DNA from: Burkholderiales bacterium
GTDB lineage: Bacteria; Pseudomonadota; Gammaproteobacteria; Burkholderiales; UBA6910
Assembly (NCBI GenBank): GCA_026005015.1
Contig: BPKG01000004.1
Coordinates: forward strand, 124,001-188,000
Reading direction: 5' to 3'
Length of the DNA: 64,000 bases
This document shows positions 1 to 8,992 of the stretch, in pieces. Both the position numbers and the translations under genes were made by a program. The notes under the pieces are model-generated. The model was not told the DNA's origin, ran no database searches, and saw only the letters and a list, made by a program, of their open reading frames with translations. How positions within the stretch are numbered: the first letter of the stretch is position 1; every line of letters begins with the position of its first letter.

Positions 1-1274
1 GCGTAACGGAGCTTTTTGCCGGCGATGCGCAGCCGGTGCAGCTCGGGGACCGAGAAGCGCTCGTGGCGCCGGCCCCGCTTGAGGAAGCGCCGGTGCCGCC
101 GGGCAAGCAGCGCTCGGGCGAAAGGCGCGACCGGCGCCTGCACGTCCCGCCGCCTGGCTTCGCCCAGTCCCTCCCGCCAGGAGCAGGCTTCGAGCCAGGC
201 GCCGAGGCCCAGGGTGAGGCCCCGGTAGCGAAACCCGAGGGTGGCGTCCCGGGCCCGGGCATGGGCCTCGTCCCGCAGGCCCTGGGCCGTCTCTTGTAGC
301 GCCCTGAGCCCTTGGTGACCGGGAAACGCTTCCAGGACCGGCGGCAGGGTCTCGGCGAGAAACACGTCCCAATCCCGGGCCGGCCCGAGCTCGCCCGTCA
401 GCCACTCGAGCTCCTCCCCCACCGGCGCCGTGAGGGGCTTGGGAATCGCCCGGGAAAAGGCGGCGAGGGCCGAGCGCGCCCGGCGCAGCGCCACCCGCAT
501 CTGGTGCAGATGCTCCGGGTCTTGCCCGCGGCGCATGCCCTCCACGTTGCCCTGTAGCTGGACGACGCACCCCGCCAGAACGCGACGAAAGGCGTCCTCT
601 ACGCTCGTTTCCGGGTCCAGGCGCGGAGCGCGCGCCTTCACCACCGGCGGCCCCAGGTCCTGGGCGAGCCGCAGGCCCCGTTCCGCCTTGCTAAACACCT
701 CCACCTCCAGGGCCAAGGCCCGGGCGAGCTCCAGGGCCAAGGCGAAAAGCGCCCGCGCCTCCCCCGCCTCCAGCTCCAGCTCCAGCTCGGTCAGGGGTTC
801 CCCGCGACCATCCGCCCGGATCTCGCCCCAATCCAGGGCCAGCTCGGCGCGGGTGCCATCGTCGAAGGCGAGGGGCAGACGCCGCCGCAGGAAATCGGTG
901 ACGAACACGGGCTTCAGGCGCTCCCGCACCCCGGGCGCGTCCAGCAGCCCTTCAAGCTCGGGAGCATCGAATCTCGTGAGGTCCAGGGCGCCGTCCGGGA
1001 CCGGGGCCTCCCATTCCCTGCGCCGGTGCAGGGCCCCCGAGACCTGGCCCTCCGCCTTCACCGTCTGGATCCAGCGCCGCCCGTCCCGCCGCAGGCGCAG
1101 GGCGATCCCGCTCTTGGCCAAGTCCAGCTCCGGGGTGTCGTAGTAGACGCTGTAGAGGCGCTGGGTGCGGCCTCGGCCGCGGGCTGCCCGGACGAGGGCG
1201 GGATGGTGGAGCAGGGTGGCCCAGGCCTCCCGGGGTAGCCGGAACTTGAGCTCGACTTCCGTGCCTGTCCCCAT
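1..1274 (-). CDS. CYTH-CHAD domain protein (3' end beyond window)
   Basis: Reading leftward from an ATG at 1274, the protein opens with the CYTH signature EVELKF (ExExK) at residues 6-11, the entry to a triphosphate-binding tunnel fold. After roughly residue 200 it passes into an Arg/His-rich helical CHAD domain (LHQMRVALRRARSAL). The frame is open to base 1, so about 424 residues are visible and the C-terminus is missing. CYTH enzymes hydrolyse triphosphate-type substrates and CHAD domains are known to bind polyphosphate. The next gene upstream in the same direction, 15 bp away, is polyphosphate kinase, which supports a polyphosphate role; the exact substrate is not shown. Confidence 0.85.
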   Translation of the reverse strand, partial: MGTGTEVELKFRLPREAWATLLHHPALVRAARGRGRTQRLYSVYYDTPELDLAKSGIALRLRRDGRRWIQTVKAEGQVSGALHRRREWEAPVPDGALDLTRFDAPELEGLLDAPGVRERLKPVFVTDFLRRRLPLAFDDGTRAELALDWGEIRADGRGEPLTELELELEAGEARALFALALELARALALEVEVFSKAERGLRLAQDLGPPVVKARAPRLDPETSVEDAFRRVLAGCVVQLQGNVEGMRRGQDPEHLHQMRVALRRARSALAAFSRAIPKPLTAPVGEELEWLTGELGPARDWDVFLAETLPPVLEAFPGHQGLRALQETAQGLRDEAHARARDATLGFRYRGLTLGLGAWLEACSWREGLGEARRRDVQAPVAPFARALLARRHRRFLKRGRRHERFSVPELHRLRIAGKKLRY

Positions 1275-1289
1275 CGTGAACCCTCCGGG

Positions 1290-3380
1290 TCAGGCCCGGG
1301 GTTCGTGCTGCACCACCGCCAGCTCGGCCAGCAGGGCGGCCTGGGCGCTGTAGGGGGCCCGGCGCCGCCGCCGGCGCAGGTAGGCGCCGTCGGCGGTCAT
1401 GTCCCACGCCTGCACGTTGTCCTTGAGGTAGGGCTTGAGCCCCTCGGAGATCACCCGACGCTTGAGCTTGGGATCGAGCAGGGGAAAGCAGACCTCGATG
1501 CGGCGGAAAAAGTTGCGCTCCATCCAGTCGGCGCTCGACAGGTACACGTCCCGCGCCCCGTCGTTGTGGAAGTAGAAGATGCGGTCGTGCTCCAGGAGGC
1601 GGCCGATGACGGAGCGCACCCGGATGTTGTGGGAAAGCCCCTTGATGCCCGGGCGCAGGGCGCAGACGCCGCGCACGATGAGGTCGACCTTGACGCCGGC
1701 GTTGGAGGCTTCGTACAGGGCCTGGATCACCGCCGGCTCCAGCAGCGCGTTCATCTTGGCGATGACGCGGGCCCGCTTGCCGGCCCGGGCGTGCTCCGTC
1801 TCTCTGCGGATCGCCGCCAGCACGTTGTGGTGCAGGGTGAAGGGAGACTGCCACAGGTGCCTGAGCCTTCCCGCCCGGCCCAGCCCGGTGAGCTGCATGA
1901 ACACGTCGTTCACGTCGGCGCCGATCTCCTCGTTGCAGGTGAACAGCCCGAAGTCGGTGTAGAGGCGGGCGGTGCGGGCGTGGTAGTTGCCGGTGCTCAA
2001 GTGCACGTAGCGCCTCAGGCCTCCCTCCTCCCGACGCACCACCATGGCCATCTTGGCGTGGGTTTTGTGATGCACCACGCCGTAGACCACGTGGGCGCCC
2101 GCCTCCTCCAGCCGCTGGGCCCAACGCATGTTGGCCTCCTCGTCGAAGCGGGCGAGCAGTTCCACCACCGCGGTGACTTCCTTGCCGCGCCGGGCGGCGT
2201 TCACCAGGGCCTCCATCAGCGCCGAGTCGGTGCCGGTGCGGTAGACGGTCTGCTTGATGGCCACCACCTGGGGATCCTCGGCCGCCTGCTCGACGAAGTC
2301 CACCACCGGCTGGAACGACTGGAAAGGGTGGTGCAGGAGCACGTCGCCGCGGCGGATCGCCGCGAACAGATCGGCGGGCTTCCTGGAAAGCTCCCTCGGC
2401 AGCCCCGGCAGGAAGGGCTTGTACTTGAGGTCCGCCCGGTCCACCTGGTCCGGGATGGCCATCAGCCGCACCAGGTTCACCGGGCCGTTTACCTGGTACA
2501 GATCGTCGGGGGTGAGCCGGAACTGTTCCAGCAGGAACTCCCCCATGGCCTGGGAGCAGCTGTCCGCCACCTCCAGCCGCACGGCGTCGCCGAAATGGCG
2601 ATGGGCCAGCTCCCCCTGAAGGGCGGCGCGCAGGTCCTTGATCTCCTCCTCGTCCACGAACAGGTCCGAGTTGCGGGTGACCCGGAACTGGTAGCAGCCG
2701 AGCACGTTCATGCCGGCGAACAGCTCCCCCACGTGGGCGTGGAGGATGGAGGACAGGAACACGAAGCCGTGCTCGCAGCCGGCGATCTCCGGCGGCAGGC
2801 GGATCACCCGCGGCAGCACCCGCGGCGCCGGGACGATGGCGACGCCGGACGTGCGGCCGAAGGCGTCCCGCCCCTCCAGCTCTACGGCGAAATTGAGGCT
2901 TTTGTTGAGCACCCGGGGAAAGGGATGGGCCGGGTCGAGCCCGATGGGGGTGAGCACCGGCATCAGCTCGCGGAAAAAGTACGCCCGGATCCACTCCCGC
3001 TGGGCGTCGTTCCAGCTCGAGCGGCGCAGGAAGTGGATGCCCTCTCCGGCGAGCAGGGGCAGCACCTCCTCGTTGAGCAGCCGGTACTGATGCTCCACCA
3101 GCCGGTGGGCGTTCTCGGCCACCAGTTTGAACACCTGGCGCGCGGTCATGCCGTCGGGGCCGATGCCCGGGTCTTCCACGTTGATGCGCTCCTTGAGCCC
3201 GGCCACCCGGATCTCGAAGAACTCGTCCAGGTTGGAGGAGACGATGCACAGGAAGCGCAGGCGCTCCAGCAGCGGGGTGCCCGGGTCCTCGGCCTGGGCC
3301 AGCACGCGCCGGTTGAACTCCAGGACCTGCAGCTCCCGGTTGAGGTATTGCTCGGAGAGAACGCCCTTCGCGACGTCCAT
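1290..3380 (-). CDS. ppk1: Polyphosphate kinase 1
   Basis: The 696-residue protein matches the PPK1 family in length and layout. The N-terminal domain starts with YLNRELQVLEFNRRVL and continues with SSNLDEFFEIRVAGLK. The catalytic part carries HHKTHAKM around the phosphorylated histidine and a second His motif, LEHDRIFYFHNDG, followed by SSADWMERNFFRRIE. PPK1 reversibly polymerises the gamma-phosphate of ATP into polyphosphate, usually at the membrane. It is encoded just upstream of the CYTH-CHAD gene in the same direction, so the two probably form a polyphosphate operon. Confidence 0.97.
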   Translation of the reverse strand: MDVAKGVLSEQYLNRELQVLEFNRRVLAQAEDPGTPLLERLRFLCIVSSNLDEFFEIRVAGLKERINVEDPGIGPDGMTARQVFKLVAENAHRLVEHQYRLLNEEVLPLLAGEGIHFLRRSSWNDAQREWIRAYFFRELMPVLTPIGLDPAHPFPRVLNKSLNFAVELEGRDAFGRTSGVAIVPAPRVLPRVIRLPPEIAGCEHGFVFLSSILHAHVGELFAGMNVLGCYQFRVTRNSDLFVDEEEIKDLRAALQGELAHRHFGDAVRLEVADSCSQAMGEFLLEQFRLTPDDLYQVNGPVNLVRLMAIPDQVDRADLKYKPFLPGLPRELSRKPADLFAAIRRGDVLLHHPFQSFQPVVDFVEQAAEDPQVVAIKQTVYRTGTDSALMEALVNAARRGKEVTAVVELLARFDEEANMRWAQRLEEAGAHVVYGVVHHKTHAKMAMVVRREEGGLRRYVHLSTGNYHARTARLYTDFGLFTCNEEIGADVNDVFMQLTGLGRAGRLRHLWQSPFTLHHNVLAAIRRETEHARAGKRARVIAKMNALLEPAVIQALYEASNAGVKVDLIVRGVCALRPGIKGLSHNIRVRSVIGRLLEHDRIFYFHNDGARDVYLSSADWMERNFFRRIEVCFPLLDPKLKRRVISEGLKPYLKDNVQAWDMTADGAYLRRRRRRAPYSAQAALLAELAVVQHEPRA

Positions 3381-3462
3381 GACTAGCCGTTAGCGCTGCC
3401 GACGCGACGCACCGCACCCCGGGCGCGACCGGGCGGCGCGGATGGAAAAAGGAAGCGGGCGG

Positions 3463-3741
3463 CTACTTGGACTTGGAGGGAGGCACGTAGCCGGCCGGCA
3501 TGTCGGCCCCGCCTCCGAAGAAATACTTCTCCATCTGCTCGGCCAGGTACTTGCGGGCCTTGGCGTCGGCCAGGTTGAGCCGGTTCTCGTTGACCAGCAT
3601 CGTCTGGTGCCGCAGCCATTGCTGCCAGGCTTCCTTCGACACGTTTTCGAAGATCCGCTTGCCGAGCTCGCCGGGATAAGGGGGAAAATCCAGGCCCTCC
3701 GCCTCCCGGCCCAGTTTGACGCACTTCACCATTCTCGCCAT
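3463..3741 (-). CDS. yggX: YggX-type Fe(II)-trafficking / oxidative protection protein
   Basis: This 92-residue protein begins [24 protein letters not shown], with the conserved Cys7, and contains [25 protein letters not shown], both typical of YggX. Family members are about 90 residues long and protect iron-sulfur clusters from oxidative damage. It sits between argA and ppk1, all on the minus strand; spacing of 82-120 bp leaves room for a separate promoter. Confidence 0.95.
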   Translation of the reverse strand: MARMVKCVKLGREAEGLDFPPYPGELGKRIFENVSKEAWQQWLRHQTMLVNENRLNLADAKARKYLAEQMEKYFFGGGADMPAGYVPPSKSK

Positions 3742-3861
3742 CGCGCGACGCTCCGAAACGGTACGGCCCTAATATTACATGCATGTGACAGGCCGCACCG
3801 GCCAGCTTCCATTATCGTTGAACCGTCTTGCCCGGTAAACGTGGGGTGAAATGCCGGGCCG

Positions 3862-5181
3862 CTAGAGCCGCTTGGCGAACACCTTGGAGCGCCGCTGCAG
3901 GTTGTAGAGCGCCTGGCGCTGGCGCGGCAGGGCGTCCACCTCCTTCTCCACGAAGCCTCGCTCGAGAAACCAGTGGGCCGTGCGGGTGGTGAGGACGAAA
4001 AGCTGCTCGAGCCCCGCCCGCCGGGCGCGGGCCTCCACCCTCTTCAGCAAGGCGTCCCCGTAGCCCCGGTTCTGGTAATCCGGGTGCACCGCCAGGCAGG
4101 CTAGCTCCCCGGCCTTCTCGTCCGGGAAGGGGTAGAGGGCCGCGCAGCCGACGATCATGCCGTCGTGCTCGGCCACCAGGAAGCGGTCGATCTCCCGCTC
4201 CAGAAGCTCCCGCCCCCGCTTGACCAGAATGCCCTCCGCTTCCAGGGGCTCGATCAGCTTGAGCACCCCGCCGATATCGTCGATGGTGGCGCCCCGCAGC
4301 GCCTCGATGGGGCCCGCGGTCACCAGGGTCCCGGTGCCCTCGTGGGTGAAGAGCTCCAGCAGGATGGCCCCGTCCACGTGCCGGCTGATCAGGTGGGCGC
4401 GCCCCACCCCTTCCCGGCAGGCCCGGACCGCCTCCTCCAGGTGGCCGCGGGTCTCCCCGGCGAGGAGGCCCGGTTTCTTGAGCAGCGCTTCCGCGTCGCT
4501 CGCCGTCAGCTCCCGGGCGAGCTCCCCGTCCTCTTTCGGGACCCCGGGGGCGTCCCCGAGGAAGATGAGCTTCTCCGCCTTGAGGGCGATGGCTGACGCG
4601 GCGGCCACGTCCTCCATCGCCAGGTTGAACGCCTCCCCGGTGGGGGAGAAGCCGAGGGGCGAGAGCAACACCACTTCGCCGCCGGCGAGGTGGACGGCGA
4701 TGGCTTCCGCGTCCACTCGCCGCACCTGCCCCGTGTGCAGGAGATCCACCCCGTCGATGACGCCCACGGGCCGGGCGGTCACGAAGTTGCCTCCGGCCAC
4801 CCGGATGCGGGCCCCGGCGCCAGGGGATTCGGTGGACAGCAGGGCCTCGATCTCCAAGCGCATGCGCCCCACCGCCTCCTTGACGCACTGGAGGGCGAGC
4901 TCGTCGGTCACCCGCAGGCCCCGCACGTAGCGGTCCTGGGCGCCCCGCTCCCTCATGCGCGCCTCGATCTGGGGGCGGGCGCCATGCACCAGCACCAGGC
5001 GGATGCCCAGGCTCGCGAGCAGGGCGAAGTCATGGGTGAGCTCGACGAACTTCCCGTCCGCCACCGCCTCGCCCCCGAACGCCACCACGAAAGTGCGGCC
5101 GCGAAAAGCGTTCACGTAGGGGGCGACCGAACGGAACCAGCGCACGAATTCGGGGGCGGGATGGGGGGCCGCGGCTTTCAT
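3862..5181 (-). CDS. argA: N-acetylglutamate synthase (amino-acid acetyltransferase)
   Basis: The 439-residue protein has the bacterial ArgA layout: an amino-acid-kinase-like domain (residues about 1-290; FVVAFGGEAV, LVLVHGARPQIEARM) and a C-terminal GNAT domain (about 295-430; VGCAALYPFPDEKAGELACLAVHPDYQNRGYGDALL). ArgA acetylates glutamate with acetyl-CoA in the first step of arginine synthesis; arginine feedback acts through the kinase-like domain. No other arg gene is adjacent. A short inverted repeat at 5198-5215 lies just upstream. Confidence 0.96.
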   Translation of the reverse strand: MKAAAPHPAPEFVRWFRSVAPYVNAFRGRTFVVAFGGEAVADGKFVELTHDFALLASLGIRLVLVHGARPQIEARMRERGAQDRYVRGLRVTDELALQCVKEAVGRMRLEIEALLSTESPGAGARIRVAGGNFVTARPVGVIDGVDLLHTGQVRRVDAEAIAVHLAGGEVVLLSPLGFSPTGEAFNLAMEDVAAASAIALKAEKLIFLGDAPGVPKEDGELARELTASDAEALLKKPGLLAGETRGHLEEAVRACREGVGRAHLISRHVDGAILLELFTHEGTGTLVTAGPIEALRGATIDDIGGVLKLIEPLEAEGILVKRGRELLEREIDRFLVAEHDGMIVGCAALYPFPDEKAGELACLAVHPDYQNRGYGDALLKRVEARARRAGLEQLFVLTTRTAHWFLERGFVEKEVDALPRQRQALYNLQRRSKVFAKRL

Positions 5182-5197
5182 CGGTTCTGCTTTCTCG

Positions 5198-5215
5198 AAT
5201 TCAATCCCTTGAATT
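5198..5215. promoter_or_regulatory. Inverted repeat in the argA-rsmE gap
   Basis: AATTCAA and TTGAATT flank a 4-base TCCC spacer in the 60-bp gap upstream of argA. It could be a protein-binding site or promoter dyad. No T-run follows it, so it is not a terminator. The assignment is inference. Confidence 0.3.
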
Positions 5216-5241
5216 GTAACGGAGGCGGCGCCAACGCCGGG

Positions 5242-6009
5242 TCAACGCCAGTCGCCCCAAAGGGCCTGGATCGCCGAGAGGGCCGCCACCGCCGCGGTCT
5301 CCGTGCGCAGCACCCGGGGCCCGAGCCGGACCGGCTGGAAGCCCGCTCCCGCCGCATCCCGCATTTCCTCCTCGGTAAAGCCCCCTTCGGGGCCCACCAG
5401 CACCGTCACGGCGTCGGTGGGGGGATCCAGCCGTGCCAGGGGCGCTGGCGCTTCCGGCGCCAGCAGCAGGCGCCACTCCCCCGGGGAAGGCGGTCCCGCC
5501 TGCCCGAGCCACGCCCGGAGGGACAGGACCGGGCCGATCTCGGCCAGGCGGTTGCGGCCGCACTGCTCGCAGGCGGCGACCGCCACCCCTTCCCAATGCT
5601 CTCGGCGCCGCGCCGCCCGCTCGGGTGCGAGCCGCACGACGCTACGCTGGGCCGCCAGGGGCTGGATCCGGACCGCCCCCAGCTCCACCGCCTTCTGCAC
5701 CACCCAATCCATTTTTTCCTGGGCGCACAAGGCTTGGGCCAGGGTGAGCGCTAGGGCCGGCGCGGGGGCCGCGGCGCGCCACTCCATCACCTCCACGTGT
5801 ACTTCCCGGCGGCGGACGGCGGCCACCGCCCCCAGAGCCTCGCCTCCGCGGCCGTCGAACAAGCCCACCCGGTCGCCCACCTTGAGCCGCAGCACCCGGG
5901 CCGCGTGGTGGGCGGCGGACGGCGGCAGCGTCACCCGGGCATGGCCCCGGGCGAGGGCCGGGCAATAGAAGCGGGGAAACGCCATCGGGATCAGCAAGAA
6001 CGGCGCCAT
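5242..6009 (-). CDS. rsmE: 16S rRNA (uracil-1498-N3)-methyltransferase
   Basis: The 255-residue protein has the RsmE N-terminal PUA-like part (HAARVLRLKVGDRVGLFDGRGGEALG) and a C-terminal SPOUT methyltransferase part with VTVLVGPEGGFTEEEM and LGPRVLRTETA, the knot that binds S-adenosylmethionine. It methylates U1498 of 16S rRNA. ATG codons at 6009 and 5985 are both possible starts; the second (MAFPRFYCPAL) fits the usual short N-terminus better. Neither has a clear ribosome-binding site. Confidence 0.95.
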   Translation of the reverse strand: MAPFLLIPMAFPRFYCPALARGHARVTLPPSAAHHAARVLRLKVGDRVGLFDGRGGEALGAVAAVRRREVHVEVMEWRAAAPAPALALTLAQALCAQEKMDWVVQKAVELGAVRIQPLAAQRSVVRLAPERAARRREHWEGVAVAACEQCGRNRLAEIGPVLSLRAWLGQAGPPSPGEWRLLLAPEAPAPLARLDPPTDAVTVLVGPEGGFTEEEMRDAAGAGFQPVRLGPRVLRTETAAVAALSAIQALWGDWR

Positions 6010-6091
6010 GATAAACTAGAAAATAGCCTCAAACCCGGGCCGCGCCCGGCGACTCGAAAGCGAAAACATCCTTGACGAATCGAAGGCGAGC

Positions 6092-6649
6092 ATGGCGGCG
6101 ACCGAAACCCCGGTATGCAACTTCGGCTGGAAGGCGGTGGACTTCGACCTGCCCGGCGTGGACGGCAAGCGCTACAACCTCTCCTCCGTGCGCGGGCCCA
6201 ACGGGCTACTGGTCATGTTCATCTGCAACCATTGCCCCTACGTGAAGGCCGTGCGGCCGCGCATCGTGCGTGACTGCCGCGAGCTCAAGCAGTACGGCAT
6301 CGGCGCGATCGCCATCATGTCCAACGATCCGAGCGAGTATCCCGAGGACTCGTTCGAAAACATGGTGAGGGTGGCGAAGGAGTTCGACTTCCCGTTTCCC
6401 TACGTGCTGGACGAGACCCAGGAGGTGGCCCGGGCCTACGGGGCGGTATGCACTCCGGACTTCTTCGGCTTCAACGCCGATCTGGAGCTGCAGTACCGGG
6501 GTCGGCTGGACGCTTCGCGCAAGGAAGCGGCGCCCGAGGGCGCCCGCCGGGAGCTGTTCGAGGCCATGGTGCAGATCGCCAAGACCGGCCGAGGGCCGCG
6601 GGAGCAGATCCCCAGCATCGGCTGCTCGATCAAGTGGAAACAACGCTGA
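6092..6649 (+). CDS. Thioredoxin-like / AhpC-TSA family protein
   Basis: The 185-residue protein has the peroxiredoxin-like opening (CNFGWKAVDFDLPGVDGKRYNLSSVRG) and the strand LLVMFICNHCPYVKAV, where one cysteine of a thioredoxin CxxC is replaced (CNHCPY keeps cysteines three apart). A second conserved segment is YGAVCTPDFFGFNADLELQYRGRLD. Proteins of this subgroup are widespread in Proteobacteria and presumed thiol-dependent, without a fixed substrate. Its end overlaps the start chosen for the next gene. Confidence 0.8.
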   Translation: MAATETPVCNFGWKAVDFDLPGVDGKRYNLSSVRGPNGLLVMFICNHCPYVKAVRPRIVRDCRELKQYGIGAIAIMSNDPSEYPEDSFENMVRVAKEFDFPFPYVLDETQEVARAYGAVCTPDFFGFNADLELQYRGRLDASRKEAAPEGARRELFEAMVQIAKTGRGPREQIPSIGCSIKWKQR

Positions 6650-7452
6650 AGCCCGCGCCGCAAAGCTCCCTGCTCGAGGCAGTCATCGAAGCGGTGCGCG
6701 AAGTCGCACGCAAAGAGATCCTTCCCCGCTACCTCAAGGTCGCCCACCAGCGCAAGAACGACGGCAGCCTGTTCACCGAGGCGGATCTCGCTGCCCAGGA
6801 GGCCCTCTCCGGGCGCCTCACCCGGCTCCACCCGGCGCCCCTAGTGGGGGAAGAGATGACGGCGGCCCAGCAGAGCGAGCAGTACCTGCTGGGCGCCGAA
6901 GGACTGTGGTGCGTGGATCCCATCGACGGCACGTCCAACTTCGTGAAGGGGCTGCCCTACTTCGCCGTGTCGGTGGCGCTGCTCAAGCGCGGGCGACCGG
7001 TGCTGGGGGTGGTCTACGACCCGGTGGCCGAGGAGGCGTTCTACGCCGAGGCCGGCCGGGGCGCGTTCCTGAACGGGGAGCCCCTGCCCATCCGGGAGCC
7101 CTCCCCCAGCTTGGCAAGCGCCCTCGCCAGCGTGGACCTGAAGCGCCTGAGCCCCCGCCTCGCCTGCGAGCTGGCGGCCTCGCCCCCCTATATGTCCCAG
7201 CGCAACTACGGGGCGAGCACCCTGGAGTGGTGCTACACCGCCGCGGGCCGCTTCGACGTCTACCTGCACGGCGGGCAGAAGCTGTGGGACTACGCCGCCG
7301 GCTGCCTCATCCTGGCGGAGGCGGGCGGGGCCATGGGCACCCTCACCCACGACGACTTCTGGGCCGACGACCTGTGGCGCCGATCGGTGGTCGCCGCCCT
7401 GGACCAGCGGGTCTTCCGGGAATGGAAGACTTGGCTGCGGCAAAGGCTGTGA
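6634..7452 (+). CDS. Inositol monophosphatase family protein
   Basis: The protein (about 272 residues from the GTG at 6634) carries the metal-binding motifs of the family: LVGEEM, CVDPIDGTSNFVKGLPYFAVSVAL and a C-terminal KLWDYAAGCLILAEAGG. Such Mg2+-dependent phosphatases act on inositol-1-phosphate, 3'-phosphoadenosine-5'-phosphate or related sugar phosphates; which one is not decided here. The GTG overlaps the upstream gene by 16 bp without a clear ribosome-binding site. The first in-frame ATG lies too late (6856), inside the conserved core, so it was not used. Confidence 0.88.
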   Translation: METTLKPAPQSSLLEAVIEAVREVARKEILPRYLKVAHQRKNDGSLFTEADLAAQEALSGRLTRLHPAPLVGEEMTAAQQSEQYLLGAEGLWCVDPIDGTSNFVKGLPYFAVSVALLKRGRPVLGVVYDPVAEEAFYAEAGRGAFLNGEPLPIREPSPSLASALASVDLKRLSPRLACELAASPPYMSQRNYGASTLEWCYTAAGRFDVYLHGGQKLWDYAAGCLILAEAGGAMGTLTHDDFWADDLWRRSVVAALDQRVFREWKTWLRQRL

Positions 7453-7543
7453 CGCCCATGCCCCTCGCCTCTTCCCTCCCGGGCCTGGGGCGCGCTTTCC
7501 GCCTCCTGCGCGATCCGCCGCTTCCCCTGCTCCGCTCGCCGGC

Positions 7544-8971
7544 ATGAAGATCATCATCCTCGGCGCCGGGCGGGTCGGCGCCTCCGTGGCCGAAAACCTG
7601 GTGGGGGAGCGCAACGACATCACCATCGTGGACACGGCGCCGGAGCGGCTCAAGGAGCTCCAGGACCGGCTGGACCTGCGCACCGTGACCGGCAACGCCG
7701 CCTACCCTTCCGTGCTGGAGTCCGCCGGCGCCGAGGACGCCGACATGCTGCTCGCCGTGACCCAGAGCGACGAGGTCAACATGGTAGCGTGCAAGATCGC
7801 CGCCAGCTTCTTCAACGTGCCCACCCGCATCGCCCGCATCCGCTCCACCGAGTACCTGGCCAAGCCCGAGATCTTCGGACCCGAGCACTTCGGCATCGAT
7901 AGCCCCATTTGCCCGGAGCAGATCGTGACCGACCACATCCTGCAGCTCGTCGAGATCCCGGAGGCGCTGCAGGTGGTGAACTTCGCCGACGGCAGGGTAA
8001 AACTGGTGGCGCTCAAAGCCTTCCGCGGCGGCCCCCTGGTGGGCCACGCGCTGCACGATCTGAGGAAGCACGTCCCCCACGCGGACACCCGTGTGGTGGC
8101 CATCTACCGGCAGAACCGGCCCATCGTGCCCGAGGGCGACACGGTCATCGAGCCCGGGGACGAAGTGTTTCTGATCGCGGCCAAGGAGAACATCCGCACC
8201 GTCATGCGGGAGCTGCGCCAGCTCGACCGGCCGGTGCGCCGGGTGATGATCGCCGGCGGCGGCAACATCGGCACCCGGGTCGCCCGGGCCCTGGAAAAAA
8301 GCCACCAGGTGAAGCTGATCGAGCACAACAAGAAGCGCTGCGAGCTGCTGGCCGCCGAGCTGCACGGAACGCTGGTGTTGAACGGCGACGCCACCGACGA
8401 GGAGCTGCTGGAAGCGGAGGCGGCGGGAGAGATGGACCTGTTCTGCGCCCTGACCAACGACGACGAGAACAACATCATGGCTTCGCTCCTGGCCAAGCGC
8501 ATGGGCGCGCGCAAGGCCATTTGCCTGATCAACCGCCCGGCCTACGTGGACCTGGTGCACGGGGGCGAGATCGACATCGCCCTGTCCCCCTCCCAGGTGA
8601 CCATCGGATCGCTGCTGGCCCACGTGCGCCGGGGCGACGTGGCGGTGGTGCACAGCCTGCGCCGCGGAGCGGCGGAAGCACTGGAGCTGATCGCCCACGG
8701 CGACGCGTCCACCTCCAAGGTGGTGGGCCGGGCGGTGGGCGACATTCGGCTCCCCCGGGGCGCCACCATCGGCGCTATCGTGCGCAAGCTGGAGCGGCCC
8801 GTGGTGGAGCGCCTGGACGACACCACCGCCGAGGAGCGCAACGAGCAAGTGCTGATCGCCCACCACGACACGGTAATCCACCCGGACGACCACGTGATCC
8901 TGTTCGTGCCCAACAAGCGCATGATCCCTAAGATCGAGAAGCTGTTCCAAGTGGGGCTGGGCTTTTTCTAG
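7544..8971 (+). CDS. trkA: Trk system K+ uptake NAD-binding protein
   Basis: The 475-residue protein has two tandem RCK units, each a Rossmann fold plus a TrkA-C domain. The first begins MKIIILGAGRVGASVAENL; the second begins near residue 231 with VMIAGGGNIGTRVARAL. TrkA is the cytoplasmic nucleotide-binding regulator that gates TrkH. It lies 21 bp upstream of two trkH genes in the same direction, forming an operon. Confidence 0.97.
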   Translation: MKIIILGAGRVGASVAENLVGERNDITIVDTAPERLKELQDRLDLRTVTGNAAYPSVLESAGAEDADMLLAVTQSDEVNMVACKIAASFFNVPTRIARIRSTEYLAKPEIFGPEHFGIDSPICPEQIVTDHILQLVEIPEALQVVNFADGRVKLVALKAFRGGPLVGHALHDLRKHVPHADTRVVAIYRQNRPIVPEGDTVIEPGDEVFLIAAKENIRTVMRELRQLDRPVRRVMIAGGGNIGTRVARALEKSHQVKLIEHNKKRCELLAAELHGTLVLNGDATDEELLEAEAAGEMDLFCALTNDDENNIMASLLAKRMGARKAICLINRPAYVDLVHGGEIDIALSPSQVTIGSLLAHVRRGDVAVVHSLRRGAAEALELIAHGDASTSKVVGRAVGDIRLPRGATIGAIVRKLERPVVERLDDTTAEERNEQVLIAHHDTVIHPDDHVILFVPNKRMIPKIEKLFQVGLGFF

Positions 8972-8992
8972 CCTCCTCGTCCCGGGTCCGAC

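Noticed and set aside
1305-3386. 693-residue plus-strand frame opposite ppk1
   Set aside because: It mirrors ppk1 codons in GC-rich DNA, has no domain, and ppk1 is certain.
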